A stretch of DNA of 64,000 bases from Pseudomonas sp. (lineage in GTDB: Bacteria; Pseudomonadota; Gammaproteobacteria; Pseudomonadales; Pseudomonadaceae). The translations under genes were made by a program, and so were the position numbers. How positions within the stretch are numbered: position 1 is the stretch's first letter; each line of letters starts with the position of its first letter. Below, in pieces: positions 43,268 to 52,184 of this stretch. The stretch covers positions 77,690-141,689 of the forward strand of contig NZ_JASLAW010000246.1 in NCBI RefSeq assembly GCF_030147005.1, in the 5' to 3' direction. Under the pieces are notes generated by a model. It was not told where the DNA came from, ran no database searches, and was given only the letters and a program-made list of their open reading frames with translations.

Positions 43268-44268
43268 CGCGCATTTCTCCGGCCAATCAGAATCAACGCA
43301 AACACCGGCGCGCCGACCAGCGCCGTGACCACGCCCACCGGAATTACCTGGCCCTTGATCAGGGTGCGCGACAGCACATCCGCCGCGATCAAAAACAAGG
43401 CGCCACCCAACGCGCTGGCCGGCAGCAGGCGCGAGTGCCCGGTGCCCAGCAGCAGGCGCGCGGCGTGGGGGATCACCAGCCCGACAAAACCGATAGAGCC
43501 GACAACCGACACCATCACCGCCGTGACCAGCGCCGCGCAGCCCACCAGCACAAACTGCACGCGGCGCACCGGAATGCCCAGCGCCGCCGCCGAGTCGGTG
43601 CCAAAGGTGAACGCGTCCAGCGCACGTCGGTGCCACAGACACACCGCCAGGCCTGCGACCGCCACCGGCACCGCCAGCCATACCGACGGCCAGCGTACGC
43701 CGCTGAGGTTGCCCAGCAGCCAGAACATAATGCCCCGGGCCTGTTCGGAGCTGGCGGATTTGGTAATGAGGAACGCGGTGAGGGCGTTGAACAACTGCGA
43801 ACCGGCGATGCCGGCGAGGATGATCTGCCCGGTGCCGCTGGAGGCGCCGCTGGCTCGCGCCAGCAGGATCACCAGCGCAAACGCGGCCATGGCGCCGACA
43901 AACGCACCGGCCGACAACGAAATCAGCCCGCCGCCCACTCCGATCAGCGCGATCAACACCGCGCCGGTCGAGGCCCCGGCGCTGATGCCCAGCAGATACG
44001 GGTCGGCCAGCGGGTTGCGCAACAACGATTGCAGGATCACCCCACAGGTCGCCAGGCCCGCACCACAGGCGCCGGCGACCAGGGCGCGGGTCAGACGGTA
44101 GTTCCACACCACGCCTTCATCGATGGGGTCGAGCAAGTAGCCGGCAGCCCACAATTTGTTGGCGAGCACCTGTAGCACCACCTGGGGCGAGATGGCGGTT
44201 TCGCCGATGGCCACCCCGGCGAGCAGGGCGATCAGCAGCAGCGTGAGGGCGAGCAGGGTCCGTATCAT
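43264..44268 (-). CDS. ABC transporter permease, FecCD/BtuC family
   Basis: A 334-residue permease with about ten membrane segments. RLTRALVAGACGAGLATCGVILQSLLRNPLADPYLLGISAGA is the FecCD-family signature, and GSIGFVGLVIPHAARLL the cytoplasmic coupling helix. It should form a dimer that docks the periplasmic binding protein encoded upstream. It overlaps both neighbours by 4 bp, so the operon is tightly coupled. Confidence 0.92.
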   Translation of the reverse strand: MIRTLLALTLLLIALLAGVAIGETAISPQVVLQVLANKLWAAGYLLDPIDEGVVWNYRLTRALVAGACGAGLATCGVILQSLLRNPLADPYLLGISAGASTGAVLIALIGVGGGLISLSAGAFVGAMAAFALVILLARASGASSGTGQIILAGIAGSQLFNALTAFLITKSASSEQARGIMFWLLGNLSGVRWPSVWLAVPVAVAGLAVCLWHRRALDAFTFGTDSAAALGIPVRRVQFVLVGCAALVTAVMVSVVGSIGFVGLVIPHAARLLLGTGHSRLLPASALGGALFLIAADVLSRTLIKGQVIPVGVVTALVGAPVFALILIGRRNAR

Positions 44269-45275
44269 TGCGGCAGGTCGTCGCCGTCGATGGCAGCGGC
44301 CAGTTGTTCAAGGCCATCGAACGTGCGCAGGCTGGCCTGCAGCGCCAGGGCGTCGAGGATGATGATGCGGTTGTTTTTCACCGCGTCCATGTTGCGCGTC
44401 ACCGGGTCGCTGCGCAGGAAGGCGAGTTTCTTTTCGTGGTCGTCGGCGGGGTAACGGCGGCGGTCCATGCGCGCGATCACGAGGAAGGTGGGGTTGGCCT
44501 TGGCGATGGTTTCCCAGCCGACGGCGGGCCATTCTTCGTCGGATTGCACCACGTTGCGCAGGCCCAGGGTTTGCAGCATGAATTCGGGCACGCCTTTGTG
44601 GCCGGCCACATAAGGATCGCTGGCCATCTCGGCGCTGGAGAACCACACCAGCGCGCTGGCGTGCTTCAAACCCTTGCTCTGCACGGTGGCGATAGATCTG
44701 GCCAAGCGCGCCTTGAGTTCCTCGGTCAGTTGCTGGCCGCGAGCTTGCACGTCGAAAATCTCGGCCAGTTGGCTGAGGCTTTTGTAGATCGTTTCGATAC
44801 GGAAAGGCGCCAGTCGCGTGCCGTCGGCACCCACCCGATTGTCCTTGTCTTCGCAGTCGGAGGGCAGCAAGTAGGTAGGGATATTCAGTTCGTGAAACTG
44901 CTCGCGGGTGCCCACCACGCCTTGGGGGCCGACCACCCATTCCAGCTCGGCGGCCACCAACTGCGGGCGCTTGGCGATCACCGCTTCGAAGCTCGGTTCG
45001 TTATTGGCCAGACGCTCGATGCTGTCGTTCTGCGCTTTGTACGGCGCCGACACCGTGTTGAACCACAGCGAGGTGCCGACCATTTTATCGCCTACGCCCA
45101 ACGCATACAGCATCTCGGTGGCGGCCTGGCCGATGGTCACGCTGCGCGCGGGGGCTTGCTGGAAAGTGACGCTGCTGCCGCAGTTCTCGACCGTCAGCGG
45201 GTAGTGAGTAGGCGCGGCATGGGCCAGGGCACACAAGCCCAGGCCAGTGAACAGGGCCGAAACGCGTAGCAGCAT
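44265..45275 (-). CDS. Periplasmic binding protein of the riboswitch-controlled ABC importer
   Basis: A 336-residue protein with a signal peptide (MLLRVSALFTGLGLCALAHA) and a class III binding fold (Peripla_BP_2). VTIGQAATEMLYALGVGDKMVG and the linking helix in the middle are characteristic. Segments HASALVWFSSAEMASDPYVAG and NRIIILDALALQ follow. Its likely ligand is cobalamin or a cobamide precursor, because the mRNA leader carries a cobalamin aptamer; siderophores use the same fold. Start 45275 has GGAG upstream. Confidence 0.85.
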   Translation of the reverse strand: MLLRVSALFTGLGLCALAHAAPTHYPLTVENCGSSVTFQQAPARSVTIGQAATEMLYALGVGDKMVGTSLWFNTVSAPYKAQNDSIERLANNEPSFEAVIAKRPQLVAAELEWVVGPQGVVGTREQFHELNIPTYLLPSDCEDKDNRVGADGTRLAPFRIETIYKSLSQLAEIFDVQARGQQLTEELKARLARSIATVQSKGLKHASALVWFSSAEMASDPYVAGHKGVPEFMLQTLGLRNVVQSDEEWPAVGWETIAKANPTFLVIARMDRRRYPADDHEKKLAFLRSDPVTRNMDAVKNNRIIILDALALQASLRTFDGLEQLAAAIDGDDLPQ

Positions 45276-45404
45276 GGGGCAATCTCCGGTGAACCGTACG
45301 TGAAGCAGGGGCGGTACGGCTCGGAAACACACCTTCGAACGCTGCAGGTTGGGCAGGGCGCGGATGTCCTTCCCGGACACCCCGCCGGTTGGTGATAACG
45401 CTTG

Positions 45405-45577
45405 GCCGGCAGGTCTCCTGACTGATGCGTCGTCGCCACGCTCCGGCCTTCCCGAGCAAGGCTCAGTGGCGGTGGGGAGCAGGCTCGGCACCTACAGTTG
45501 CGGGGGCAGTTTCGATTGGCGCGATGGACCGCGCTTCGAATTCCCTATTAGTCCCGTGGGGGAACCGGCGGCGCTAT
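45405..45577 (-). promoter_or_regulatory. Cobalamin (B12) riboswitch
   Basis: Reading the - strand, the leader shows the conserved aptamer elements in order: GGTTCCCCCACGGGA with AATAGGGAA, GCCCCCGCAACTGTA, CCACCGCCACTG with GGGAAGGCC, and the B12 box AGTCAGGAGACCTGCC at 45423-45408. The 129-nt expression platform between the aptamer and the start codon has two hairpins (GTGTCC-GGGAA-GGACAT, and AGCCGTAC/GTACGGTT, just ahead of the GGAG), so control of translation initiation is plausible. Confidence 0.95.
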
Positions 45578-45594
45578 GGTAGTCGATCACGGCC

Positions 45595-45696
45595 TGCAGG
45601 CGCGAGCTTGCTTGCGAAGGTCGTCAACGATAACGCTGGCAACCTGATGCCCCCGCGATGCTCCAGGTGTTTGGCGCGCAAGCTTGCGCCTACAGT
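45595..45696. repeat. REPIN-like inverted repeat
   Basis: CTGCAGGCGCGAGCTTGCTTG on the left and its imperfect complement GCGCGCAAGCTTGCGCCTACAG on the right enclose about 55 bp. It lies between the riboswitch and the endonuclease gene. Confidence 0.65.
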
Positions 45697-45705
45697 AGGC
45701 GGTGG

Positions 45706-46635
45706 TCAGAGCCGGATATCTTGCGGCCCCCGGATCAACGCTTCGATCCGCGTCCCGGTGGCGCGCTCTTCGTTGCTGAAGCCGTCGTAGTCGGCCAGTT
45801 TGCCGAAGCGGATGCCGGTCAATTGTTCGATCTGCAACACGCTGCGCCGATAGGTTTTCAGCGGGCCGAATACCAGGTCCAGCTCGCCCAGTTCGCGGCG
45901 CTGGTCGATCATGTAGGCGCTGGCGGAGGGTTTGCCTTCGTCGCCGAGATAAGCCACGACTTTCCAGAACGCCTGGGGGATTTTCACGCCACGGTACAAG
46001 CGGTCGTCATCGGCCAGCACCGGGCCGGTAAATACGGTGGCGCGGGCTTTCCAGCGCTGGGTGTTGTCGAGAATGTAGTCTTCCAGTTCCAGCCAGGTCT
46101 TCTGGTTGAAGCCGCTCATCTGCGGCGAGCAGTTGGTGAAGTGGAAGGTGTCGAGGTTGGCGGTGTTCGCGTCAGCGCCCCAATTGGGGTCCAGGCGCCG
46201 CACCAGATGGCCACGGTCCAGGCCATTGCCGGCGTAGAGGTCTTCGCCCACCTGGGCGTCGAGGGGCAGGCGGCCATCGTAGGCCCAGGTGTCATTGCTG
46301 CGCACGATATCCACGTACTTTTCGCCATCAATGTTGACGCCGACACACAGGGCCAGCCGTCGGGAGCGCGACATGCTGATGGAAAAATGCGTGTAGTCCA
46401 GGCGCCCGGGCTGCGCGTCGTCTGCCAGGGCCGGGTCAAACGTGGGCCAGGGCACGGCAAAGCTGCTGAGAAAATCGTCGGCGTAGCCGCGCCGGTCTTG
46501 CAGGTCCTTGGCTGCGGTAACACGGGGCGTCGTGGCCCTGGCCTCCAGCAAGGATGGGGTGGGCGTGAGCAGTGGGCGAAGGTCGGCAAGCCTTGGGTGG
46601 TAGGACAGGTCGATTTTGACGTTGCGTGCGGGCAT
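45706..46635 (-). CDS. DNA/RNA non-specific endonuclease (NUC1 family)
   Basis: A 309-residue nuclease. The catalytic motif DRGHLVRR holds His143, and the metal-binding Asn177 lies in SGFNQKTW. VFTGPVL and the FWKVVAY strand are further NUC1 features. I see no signal peptide; the first 60 residues are polar. It could be cytosolic, or exported by a route not visible here. No inhibitor (NuiA-like) gene is adjacent. It is divergent from the M4 peptidase gene. Confidence 0.88.
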   Translation of the reverse strand: MPARNVKIDLSYHPRLADLRPLLTPTPSLLEARATTPRVTAAKDLQDRRGYADDFLSSFAVPWPTFDPALADDAQPGRLDYTHFSISMSRSRRLALCVGVNIDGEKYVDIVRSNDTWAYDGRLPLDAQVGEDLYAGNGLDRGHLVRRLDPNWGADANTANLDTFHFTNCSPQMSGFNQKTWLELEDYILDNTQRWKARATVFTGPVLADDDRLYRGVKIPQAFWKVVAYLGDEGKPSASAYMIDQRRELGELDLVFGPLKTYRRSVLQIEQLTGIRFGKLADYDGFSNEERATGTRIEALIRGPQDIRL

Positions 46636-46765
46636 GGAGTATTCCTGTTAGGTTCGGGTAAACACGACTGCAACATGATTTCATGACAATTTGGCCCAGA
46701 CGGCAGACTCCGGTCTATCCTGAGTCGGTAACCGGCCTTCACCACACGCCAAAAGGAGCCAGCTT

Positions 46766-47827
46766 ATGTGTGTTCGCCAGCCGCGCAACCCTATTTTCTG
46801 CCTGATCCCACCCTACATGCTCGACCAGATCGCGCGTCACGGTGACAAAGCCCAACGTGAGATCGCGCTGCGCACGCGCGCCAAGGACAGCACGTTCCGC
46901 TCGTTGCGCATGGTCGCCGTACCCGCCAAAGGCCCGGCGCGCATGGCGCTGGCGGCGGGCGCCGAAAAACAGCGCTCGATCTACAGCGCCGACAACACCG
47001 ACAGCCTGCCTGGCAAGCTGGTGCGCGGCGAAGGGCAACCCGCCAGCGGAGATGCCGCTGTGGACGAGGCCTATGACGGCCTGGGCGCGACCTTCGACTT
47101 TTTCGACCAGGTGTTCGACCGCAATTCCATCGACGATGCCGGCATGGCGCTGGACGCCACGGTGCACTTCGGCCAGGACTACAACAATGCGTTCTGGAAT
47201 TCGACCCAGATGGTTTTTGGTGATGGTGACCAGCAGCTGTTCAACCGCTTCACCGTGGCACTCGACGTGATTGGCCATGAATTGGCCCATGGGGTGACCG
47301 AGGATGAAGCCAAGCTGATGTACTTCAATCAATCCGGCGCGCTGAACGAATCGCTGTCGGATGTGTTCGGTTCGCTGATCAAGCAGTACGCATTAAAACA
47401 AACGGCCGAGGACGCCGATTGGTTGATCGGCAAAGGGCTGTTCACCAAAAAAATCAAAGGCACTGCCCTGCGTTCGATGAAAGCGCCGGGGACTGCGTTC
47501 GATGACGAACTACTGGGCAAAGACCCGCAGCCAGGGCACATGGATGATTTTGTGCAAACCTATGAGGACAATGGCGGCGTGCATATCAACTCCGGTATTC
47601 CCAACCACGCGTTCTATCAGGTTGCCACCCGGATTGGCGGGTTCGCCTGGGAGCGTGCAGGGCGTATCTGGTATGACACATTGCGCGATTCGAGGCTGCG
47701 GCCCAATTCCGGATTTTTGCGTTTTGCGCGCATCACCCACGATATTGCCGGCCAGCTTTATGGCGTAAACAAGGATGAGCAGACGGCAGTCAAGGCAGGC
47801 TGGAAAGCGGTGGGCATAAACGTTTGA
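46766..47827 (+). CDS. Protealysin-like M4 metallopeptidase
   Basis: A 353-residue zinc peptidase with the thermolysin motif IGHELAHGVTE (H171, H175), the third zinc ligand Glu195 in GALNESLSDVFG, and the catalytic His in NGGVHINSGIPNHAFY. The N-terminal propeptide is short (about 65-70 residues) and has the IPPYML motif typical of the protealysin subgroup instead of the long thermolysin propeptide. No signal peptide is seen, as in protealysin. A likely inhibitor gene begins 26 bp downstream. Confidence 0.92.
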   Translation: MCVRQPRNPIFCLIPPYMLDQIARHGDKAQREIALRTRAKDSTFRSLRMVAVPAKGPARMALAAGAEKQRSIYSADNTDSLPGKLVRGEGQPASGDAAVDEAYDGLGATFDFFDQVFDRNSIDDAGMALDATVHFGQDYNNAFWNSTQMVFGDGDQQLFNRFTVALDVIGHELAHGVTEDEAKLMYFNQSGALNESLSDVFGSLIKQYALKQTAEDADWLIGKGLFTKKIKGTALRSMKAPGTAFDDELLGKDPQPGHMDDFVQTYEDNGGVHINSGIPNHAFYQVATRIGGFAWERAGRIWYDTLRDSRLRPNSGFLRFARITHDIAGQLYGVNKDEQTAVKAGWKAVGINV

Positions 47828-47853
47828 GAAAGCCTGTGCGGCGAGGAACAGTC

Positions 47854-48159
47854 ATGCGAATTTCAATCAAGGAAAGCGGCGGGGCGGCGTATTTTCCAGG
47901 GCTGGCCAAGCCGCGTACCGTGGAGCTGGATACGTTGCCCGAGCCCGACCAGCAGGAGCTGCGGCAACTGATTGAAGCGTCCGATTTTTTCAAGTTGCCG
48001 CAAAGTACCGATCCCGAGCCTGGCAACCCGGGCCGGGTGCATTACACCCTGACAGTCGCGGAGGGCACGCACAAGCACACGGTCTGTGTGCTTGCGCCGG
48101 TGAATTCCCCGGCACTGGACGGGTTGGTGCAGTGCGTGCGACGGCACAGTCGGGGCTGA
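47854..48159 (+). CDS. Emfourin-type inhibitor of the M4 peptidase
   Basis: A 101-residue acidic protein (MRISIKESGGAAYFPGLAKP...), with conserved features of the emfourin family: R-I-x-I at the start, LPQSTDPEPGNPGRVHYTLTV in the middle and a CVLAP..SPALDGLV ending. Emfourin from Serratia is encoded beside protealysin and inhibits it strongly. The start ATG 47854 has GAGGAA 6 bp upstream; the frame is open 10 codons earlier. The pair probably forms one operon. Confidence 0.85.
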   Translation: MRISIKESGGAAYFPGLAKPRTVELDTLPEPDQQELRQLIEASDFFKLPQSTDPEPGNPGRVHYTLTVAEGTHKHTVCVLAPVNSPALDGLVQCVRRHSRG

Positions 48160-48173
48160 CTTGGGCCTATTGG

Positions 48174-49295
48174 CTAGACAAGCTCAGTAAGGTCCGAGGG
48201 GCTGAAGGTTTTCAGATTGGCAGTCTCTCCCGTACGGATCTTGCTGGCCCACTGTGGGTCGCTCAGCAATGCGCGGCCAACGGCGATAAGGTCGAATTCC
48301 TCGCGCTCAAGCCTGTGCACCAGGTTATCCAGGCTGGCGGGTTGAGAGCTTTCGCCTGTGAATGCGCCAAGAAATTCCCCGGACAGGCCGACCGAGCCCA
48401 CGCTAATGGTCGCCGCGCCGGTGAGTTTCTTGGCCCAGCCCGCGAAGTTCAGTCCTTGCTCGCCATCCAGCTCGGGGAATTCGGCCTCCCAGAAGCGCCG
48501 TTGCGAGCAATGCAGGATGTCGACACCGGCTTCTACCAACGGCACCAACCAGTCGGACATGGCGTCCGGCGTGGTCACCAGGCGCGCGCTGTAATCCTGC
48601 ATTTTCCACTGACTCACCCGCAATATCACCGGAAACGCGGGCCCCACCGCTGCGCGTATAGCCTTGACAACCTCTGCCGCGAACCGTGAGCGCTCCTTGA
48701 TCGATGCGCCATTGAACTGGTCTGGGCGCTGATTGGTGGCTTCCCAGAAGAACTGATCAAGTAGATAGCCGTGTGCGCCGTGTATTTCAACGGTATCAAA
48801 CCCTAGCCGTTTGGAGTCGGCAGCCGCCTTGGCGTAAGCCGCGATCGTGTCGGCGATGGCTTCATCACTCATCGCATCACCGCGTGGAGTACTCGGCGCG
48901 GCGAGGCCGGAAGGGCCTTCGATCCCTGTCTCGGGCGCCCAGTCGTTGAAAGGGTTGCCCGCCGACCCCACATGCCAGATTTGCGGCCCCATTTTGCCGC
49001 CCGCCGCATGCACATCGTCGATGACCTGTTTCCAGCCCGCCAGGGCCTCGTCGCCGTAAAACAGCGGGACGGCGGGGTCGTTACGTGCGCCGGGGCGATC
49101 GATGGCGGTGCCTTCGGAGAGAATCAGCCCGACATCGTGTTCGGCACGTCGGCGATAGTAGGCGGCGACGTTTTCTTTCGGTACACCGGTGGGCGAAAAC
49201 AAGCGGGTCATGGGTGCCATGACGATGCGATTTTTCAGGGCCAGGGATTTCAGCGCGAAGGGCTGAAACAGAGCATCTGGATGCGTAAGGCTCAT
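48174..49295 (-). CDS. NADH:flavin oxidoreductase, Old Yellow Enzyme family
   Basis: A 373-residue FMN-dependent ene-reductase-like TIM barrel. ALKNRIVMAPMTRLFSPTGVP is the first FMN strand, PQIWHVGSAGNP holds the typical Gln/His segment, and VEIHGAHGYLLDQFFWEATNQR carries the substrate-binding H-x-x-H/N motif. It probably reduces activated alkenes or quinones with NAD(P)H. Start 49295 has GGAG upstream; 49310 is possible. It is divergent from the HxlR regulator gene, with 99 bp between. Confidence 0.9.
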   Translation of the reverse strand: MSLTHPDALFQPFALKSLALKNRIVMAPMTRLFSPTGVPKENVAAYYRRRAEHDVGLILSEGTAIDRPGARNDPAVPLFYGDEALAGWKQVIDDVHAAGGKMGPQIWHVGSAGNPFNDWAPETGIEGPSGLAAPSTPRGDAMSDEAIADTIAAYAKAAADSKRLGFDTVEIHGAHGYLLDQFFWEATNQRPDQFNGASIKERSRFAAEVVKAIRAAVGPAFPVILRVSQWKMQDYSARLVTTPDAMSDWLVPLVEAGVDILHCSQRRFWEAEFPELDGEQGLNFAGWAKKLTGAATISVGSVGLSGEFLGAFTGESSQPASLDNLVHRLEREEFDLIAVGRALLSDPQWASKIRTGETANLKTFSPSDLTELV

Positions 49296-49326
49296 TACGA
49301 GAGACTCCATTTGAAGGGAGTCTTTA

Positions 49327-49358
49327 TAGTATATTTTGTATACCTAATATCAATTAGG
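49327..49358. promoter_or_regulatory. Operator region of the OYE/HxlR pair
   Basis: Two inverted repeats lie side by side in the gap: TAGTATATTTTGTATACCTA (49327-49346) with TAGTATA/TATACCTA arms, and CCTAAT-ATCA-ATTAGG (49343-49358), which is perfect. HxlR/DUF24 regulators commonly bind such AT-rich palindromes. Confidence 0.5.
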
Positions 49359-49394
49359 CACTTCAAAGCTATCAGGTATCCCAGAGGAAACCCC

Positions 49395-49796
49395 ATGCTC
49401 GATCAGGTTCCGGCACCGACTCAACACGATACGATGCCCAAGGTGTTCAAGGCCGATTGCACCGGCCGATTATTGCTTGATCAGATCGCCGACAAGTGGT
49501 CGGTGCTGATACTCGGGGCGTTGTGCGAGAAACCGCTGCGTTTCAATGAAATCCGGCGCCGCCTGGATGGCATCACACAAAAAGCGTTGACCCAGAGCCT
49601 GCGCCGTCTTGAACGCAATGGCATCCTGGCGCGCCGGGTCATCGCGTCTTCACAGGTGGCGGTGGAATACAGCATTACGCCGCTGGGGTGTACGCTGGAA
49701 GAGCCGTTCAAAGCGCTCTACAGCTGGACGCTCAGTCATTCGGAAGCGGTACTGCAGGCGCAGGCGGCGTTTGATGCGCGTGCCGACGACGCCTAG
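49395..49796 (+). CDS. HxlR/DUF24 family transcriptional regulator
   Basis: A 133-residue winged-helix protein. DKWSVLILGALCEKPLRFNEIRRRLDGITQKALTQSLRRLERNGIL is the family core, and VEYSITPLGCTLEEPF the wing and C-terminal helix. Cys22 (FKADCTGRLLLDQIADKW) is in the position of the redox-sensing N-terminal Cys of YodB/QorR-type members. ATG 49395 has AGAGGA in front. It probably represses the divergent OYE gene and is released by electrophiles or oxidants. Confidence 0.88.
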   Translation: MLDQVPAPTQHDTMPKVFKADCTGRLLLDQIADKWSVLILGALCEKPLRFNEIRRRLDGITQKALTQSLRRLERNGILARRVIASSQVAVEYSITPLGCTLEEPFKALYSWTLSHSEAVLQAQAAFDARADDA

Positions 49797-49807
49797 CCGT
49801 TGCCGCT

Positions 49808-51199
49808 TTACTTGCGATCCAGCCACACCGTCTGTGCGTTGCAGAACTCGCGTACGCCGAAGTGCGACAGTTCGCGTCCGAACCCGCTTTTCTTCACGCC
49901 ACCAAATGCCACCCGAGGGTCGGAGACGCTGAATGCGTTGACGAAGATCCCACCGGTTTCCAGCTGGTTGGCGATGTCCCGCGCCTTTGCCGGGTCGGTC
50001 GTGAAGATGCTCGCGGTCAGGCCGAATTCGCTGTCGTTGGCCAGTGCCACTGCATGGTCGGCGTCGCGGGCGGTGATGATGGAGGCGACGGGGCCGAACA
50101 GTTCCTGCTTGAACGAGGTCATCTGGTCGGTGACGTCAGCCAGCACGGTGGGCTCGTAATAGTTGCCTGCGCCGGCCACTTTGCTGCCGCCCAGCAACAG
50201 GGTCGCGCCTTCTTCGAGGGTGGCCTGGACCTGGCTGTGCAACTCATCGCGCAGATCGAAACGCGCCATGGGGCCGATGTAGGTGGCAGGCAAGGTCGGG
50301 TCGCCCATCACCAGGTTGCGGCTGGCTTCGAGGAACTTGGCGGTAAAGGCTTCAACCACGCCCTGTTCGATGATCAGGCGCTTGGCGGCGGCGCAAACCT
50401 GGCCGCTGTTCTGGAAGCGGCCGATCAGCGCGGCCTGCACGGCAGCGTCGAGGTCGGCGTCGTTGAGCAAGATGAACGGATCGGAGCCGCCCAATTCCAG
50501 CACGCATTTCTTCAGTGCCGCACCGGCCTGGGAGCCGATGGCCACACCGGCGCGCACGCTGCCGGTGAGGGTGACGGCGGCAATGCGTGGGTCGGCGATG
50601 GCGTTGGACACCCCCTCGGTCGTGACGTTGATGACCTCGAACAGGCCCTCAGCGAAGCCGGCCTTCTGAAACGCCTGCTGGATCAGGTAGGCGCTGCCCA
50701 TCACGTTCGGCGCATGCTTAAGCACGTAGGTGTTGCCGGCGAGCATGGTCGGCACGGCGCCACGCAGTACTTGCCACACCGGGAAGTTCCACGGCATCAC
50801 GGCAAGGATCGGGCCCAGCGGGCGGTATGCGATCCGGGCGGTGCCGTTGTCTACCAGGGTCGGCTCCGGTGCGAGCATGGCGGGGCCGTGCTCCGCGTAC
50901 CATTCGCTGAGCTGGGCGCATTTCTCGATTTCGGCACGGGCCTGAACGATGGGTTTGCCCATTTCCAGGGTGATCATCTGTGCCATGGCTTCGGCCTGGT
51001 CACGGAGGGCGCCGCCCAGGGCCAACAGCAATTCGGCGCGCTGGGCGACGGGTTGGCGGCGCCATAGGCGGAAGGCATCAGTGGAGCGGTTGAGCGCGGC
51101 ATCCAACTGCGAGTTGCTTTCATATGCGTAACTGCCGACGGTTTCACCGCTGGCCGGGTTGATCGACAACGCATGGGTCTGGTGGGAAATAGCGTTCAT
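49808..51199 (-). CDS. sad: NAD(P)-dependent succinate-semialdehyde dehydrogenase (Sad/YneI type)
   Basis: A 463-residue aldehyde dehydrogenase. GPILAVMPWNFPVWQVLRGAVPTMLAGN, TGSVRAGVAIGSQAG, the general base in LELGGSDPF and the nucleophile Cys in NSGQVCAAAKR are all present. The short length and the pairing with a PtrR-like regulator match E. coli Sad (YneI), which oxidises succinate semialdehyde to succinate. The convergent OYE-side gene ends 11 bp away. A LysR gene is divergent 105 bp upstream. Confidence 0.85.
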   Translation of the reverse strand: MNAISHQTHALSINPASGETVGSYAYESNSQLDAALNRSTDAFRLWRRQPVAQRAELLLALGGALRDQAEAMAQMITLEMGKPIVQARAEIEKCAQLSEWYAEHGPAMLAPEPTLVDNGTARIAYRPLGPILAVMPWNFPVWQVLRGAVPTMLAGNTYVLKHAPNVMGSAYLIQQAFQKAGFAEGLFEVINVTTEGVSNAIADPRIAAVTLTGSVRAGVAIGSQAGAALKKCVLELGGSDPFILLNDADLDAAVQAALIGRFQNSGQVCAAAKRLIIEQGVVEAFTAKFLEASRNLVMGDPTLPATYIGPMARFDLRDELHSQVQATLEEGATLLLGGSKVAGAGNYYEPTVLADVTDQMTSFKQELFGPVASIITARDADHAVALANDSEFGLTASIFTTDPAKARDIANQLETGGIFVNAFSVSDPRVAFGGVKKSGFGRELSHFGVREFCNAQTVWLDRK

Positions 51200-51304
51200 G
51201 GCACCGTCCTGCTGGGGTGATTGGAATGAAGCCCAGCGTACGGGGCTGTATCTTTTCTGGAAACTGAATAATATTCAGCAATACATTCACGATTGGAGAA
51301 TGAA

Positions 51305-52177
51305 TTGGATTTGGTGCAGCTGGAAATCTTCAAGGCCGTTGCCGAGCAAGGCAGTATCAGCGCCGCCGCGCAGTTGATTCACCGGGTGCCGTCAAACCTG
51401 ACGACCCGGATCAAACAACTGGAGCAGGATTTGGGCGTGGAGTTGTTCATTCGCGAAAAGAGCCGCTTGCGTCTGTCACCGGCTGGGTGGAATTTCCTTG
51501 GCTATGCGCGGCGTATCCTCGATTTGGTACAGGAAGCCCGCGCAACGGTGGCCGGGGATGAGCCCCAGGGCGCATTTGCCCTTGGCTCGCTGGAAAGCAC
51601 GGCGGCGGTGCGTATCCCGGCGTTGCTGGCGGCGTATAACCAGAAGCACACCAAGGTCGAGCTGGACCTGAGCACAGGGCCGTCGGGCACGATGATCGAA
51701 GGTGTGTTGTCCGGGCGGCTGACGGCGGCCTTTGTCGATGGCCCGGTGCTGCATTCCACCCTGGAAGGCGTGGCGGTGTTTGAGGAAGAAATGGTGGTGA
51801 TCGCGCCGCTGCACCATGCGCCCATCACACGGGGGCGGGATGTGAATGGCGAGAATATCTATACCTTTCGCTCGAACTGCTCATACCGGCATCACTTCGA
51901 GCGTTGGTTCTCACAGGACGGCGCGGTGCCGGGCAAGATCTTCGAGATTGAGTCTTACCACGGCATGCTGGCGTGCGTCAGCGCCGGGGCAGGGCTGGCG
52001 TTGATGCCGCGCAGCATGCTGGAAAACATGCCGGGGTTTGCCGCGGTGAGTGTGTGGCCGTTGGCCGACAACTTCCGCGTGTTGAATACCTGGCTGATCT
52101 GGCGGCGGGGCACGGTGTCGCAGAGCTTGAGCAGCTTTGTGAAATTGCTTGAGGAACGCGGGTTGGTAGCAGCCTGA
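51305..52177 (+). CDS. ptrR: LysR family regulator PtrR (YneJ)
   Basis: A 290-residue regulator closely similar along its whole length to E. coli PtrR: LDLVQLEIFKAVAEQGSISAAA, HRVPSNLTTRIKQLEQDLGV, SLESTAAVRIPALLA, TGPSGTMIEGVLSGRL, FRSNCSYRHHFERWF and ESYHGMLACVSAGAG. The start is TTG 51305, chosen because it gives the family N-terminus and lies 6 bp after GGAG; a TTG 4 codons earlier is possible. Its divergent neighbour is sad, as in E. coli. Confidence 0.88.
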   Translation: MDLVQLEIFKAVAEQGSISAAAQLIHRVPSNLTTRIKQLEQDLGVELFIREKSRLRLSPAGWNFLGYARRILDLVQEARATVAGDEPQGAFALGSLESTAAVRIPALLAAYNQKHTKVELDLSTGPSGTMIEGVLSGRLTAAFVDGPVLHSTLEGVAVFEEEMVVIAPLHHAPITRGRDVNGENIYTFRSNCSYRHHFERWFSQDGAVPGKIFEIESYHGMLACVSAGAGLALMPRSMLENMPGFAAVSVWPLADNFRVLNTWLIWRRGTVSQSLSSFVKLLEERGLVAA

Positions 52178-52184
52178 ATTCAAT

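Noticed and set aside
43268..44107. Long N-terminal extension of the ABC ATPase frame
   Set aside because: It overlaps the permease in another frame and is Arg/Gly-rich; MTVLSCTGLGF at 43267 gives the normal ATPase start.
48972..49394. Upstream extension of the HxlR frame
   Set aside because: It lies opposite the OYE gene and its promoter; ATG 49395 has a good ribosome-binding site and gives the family length.
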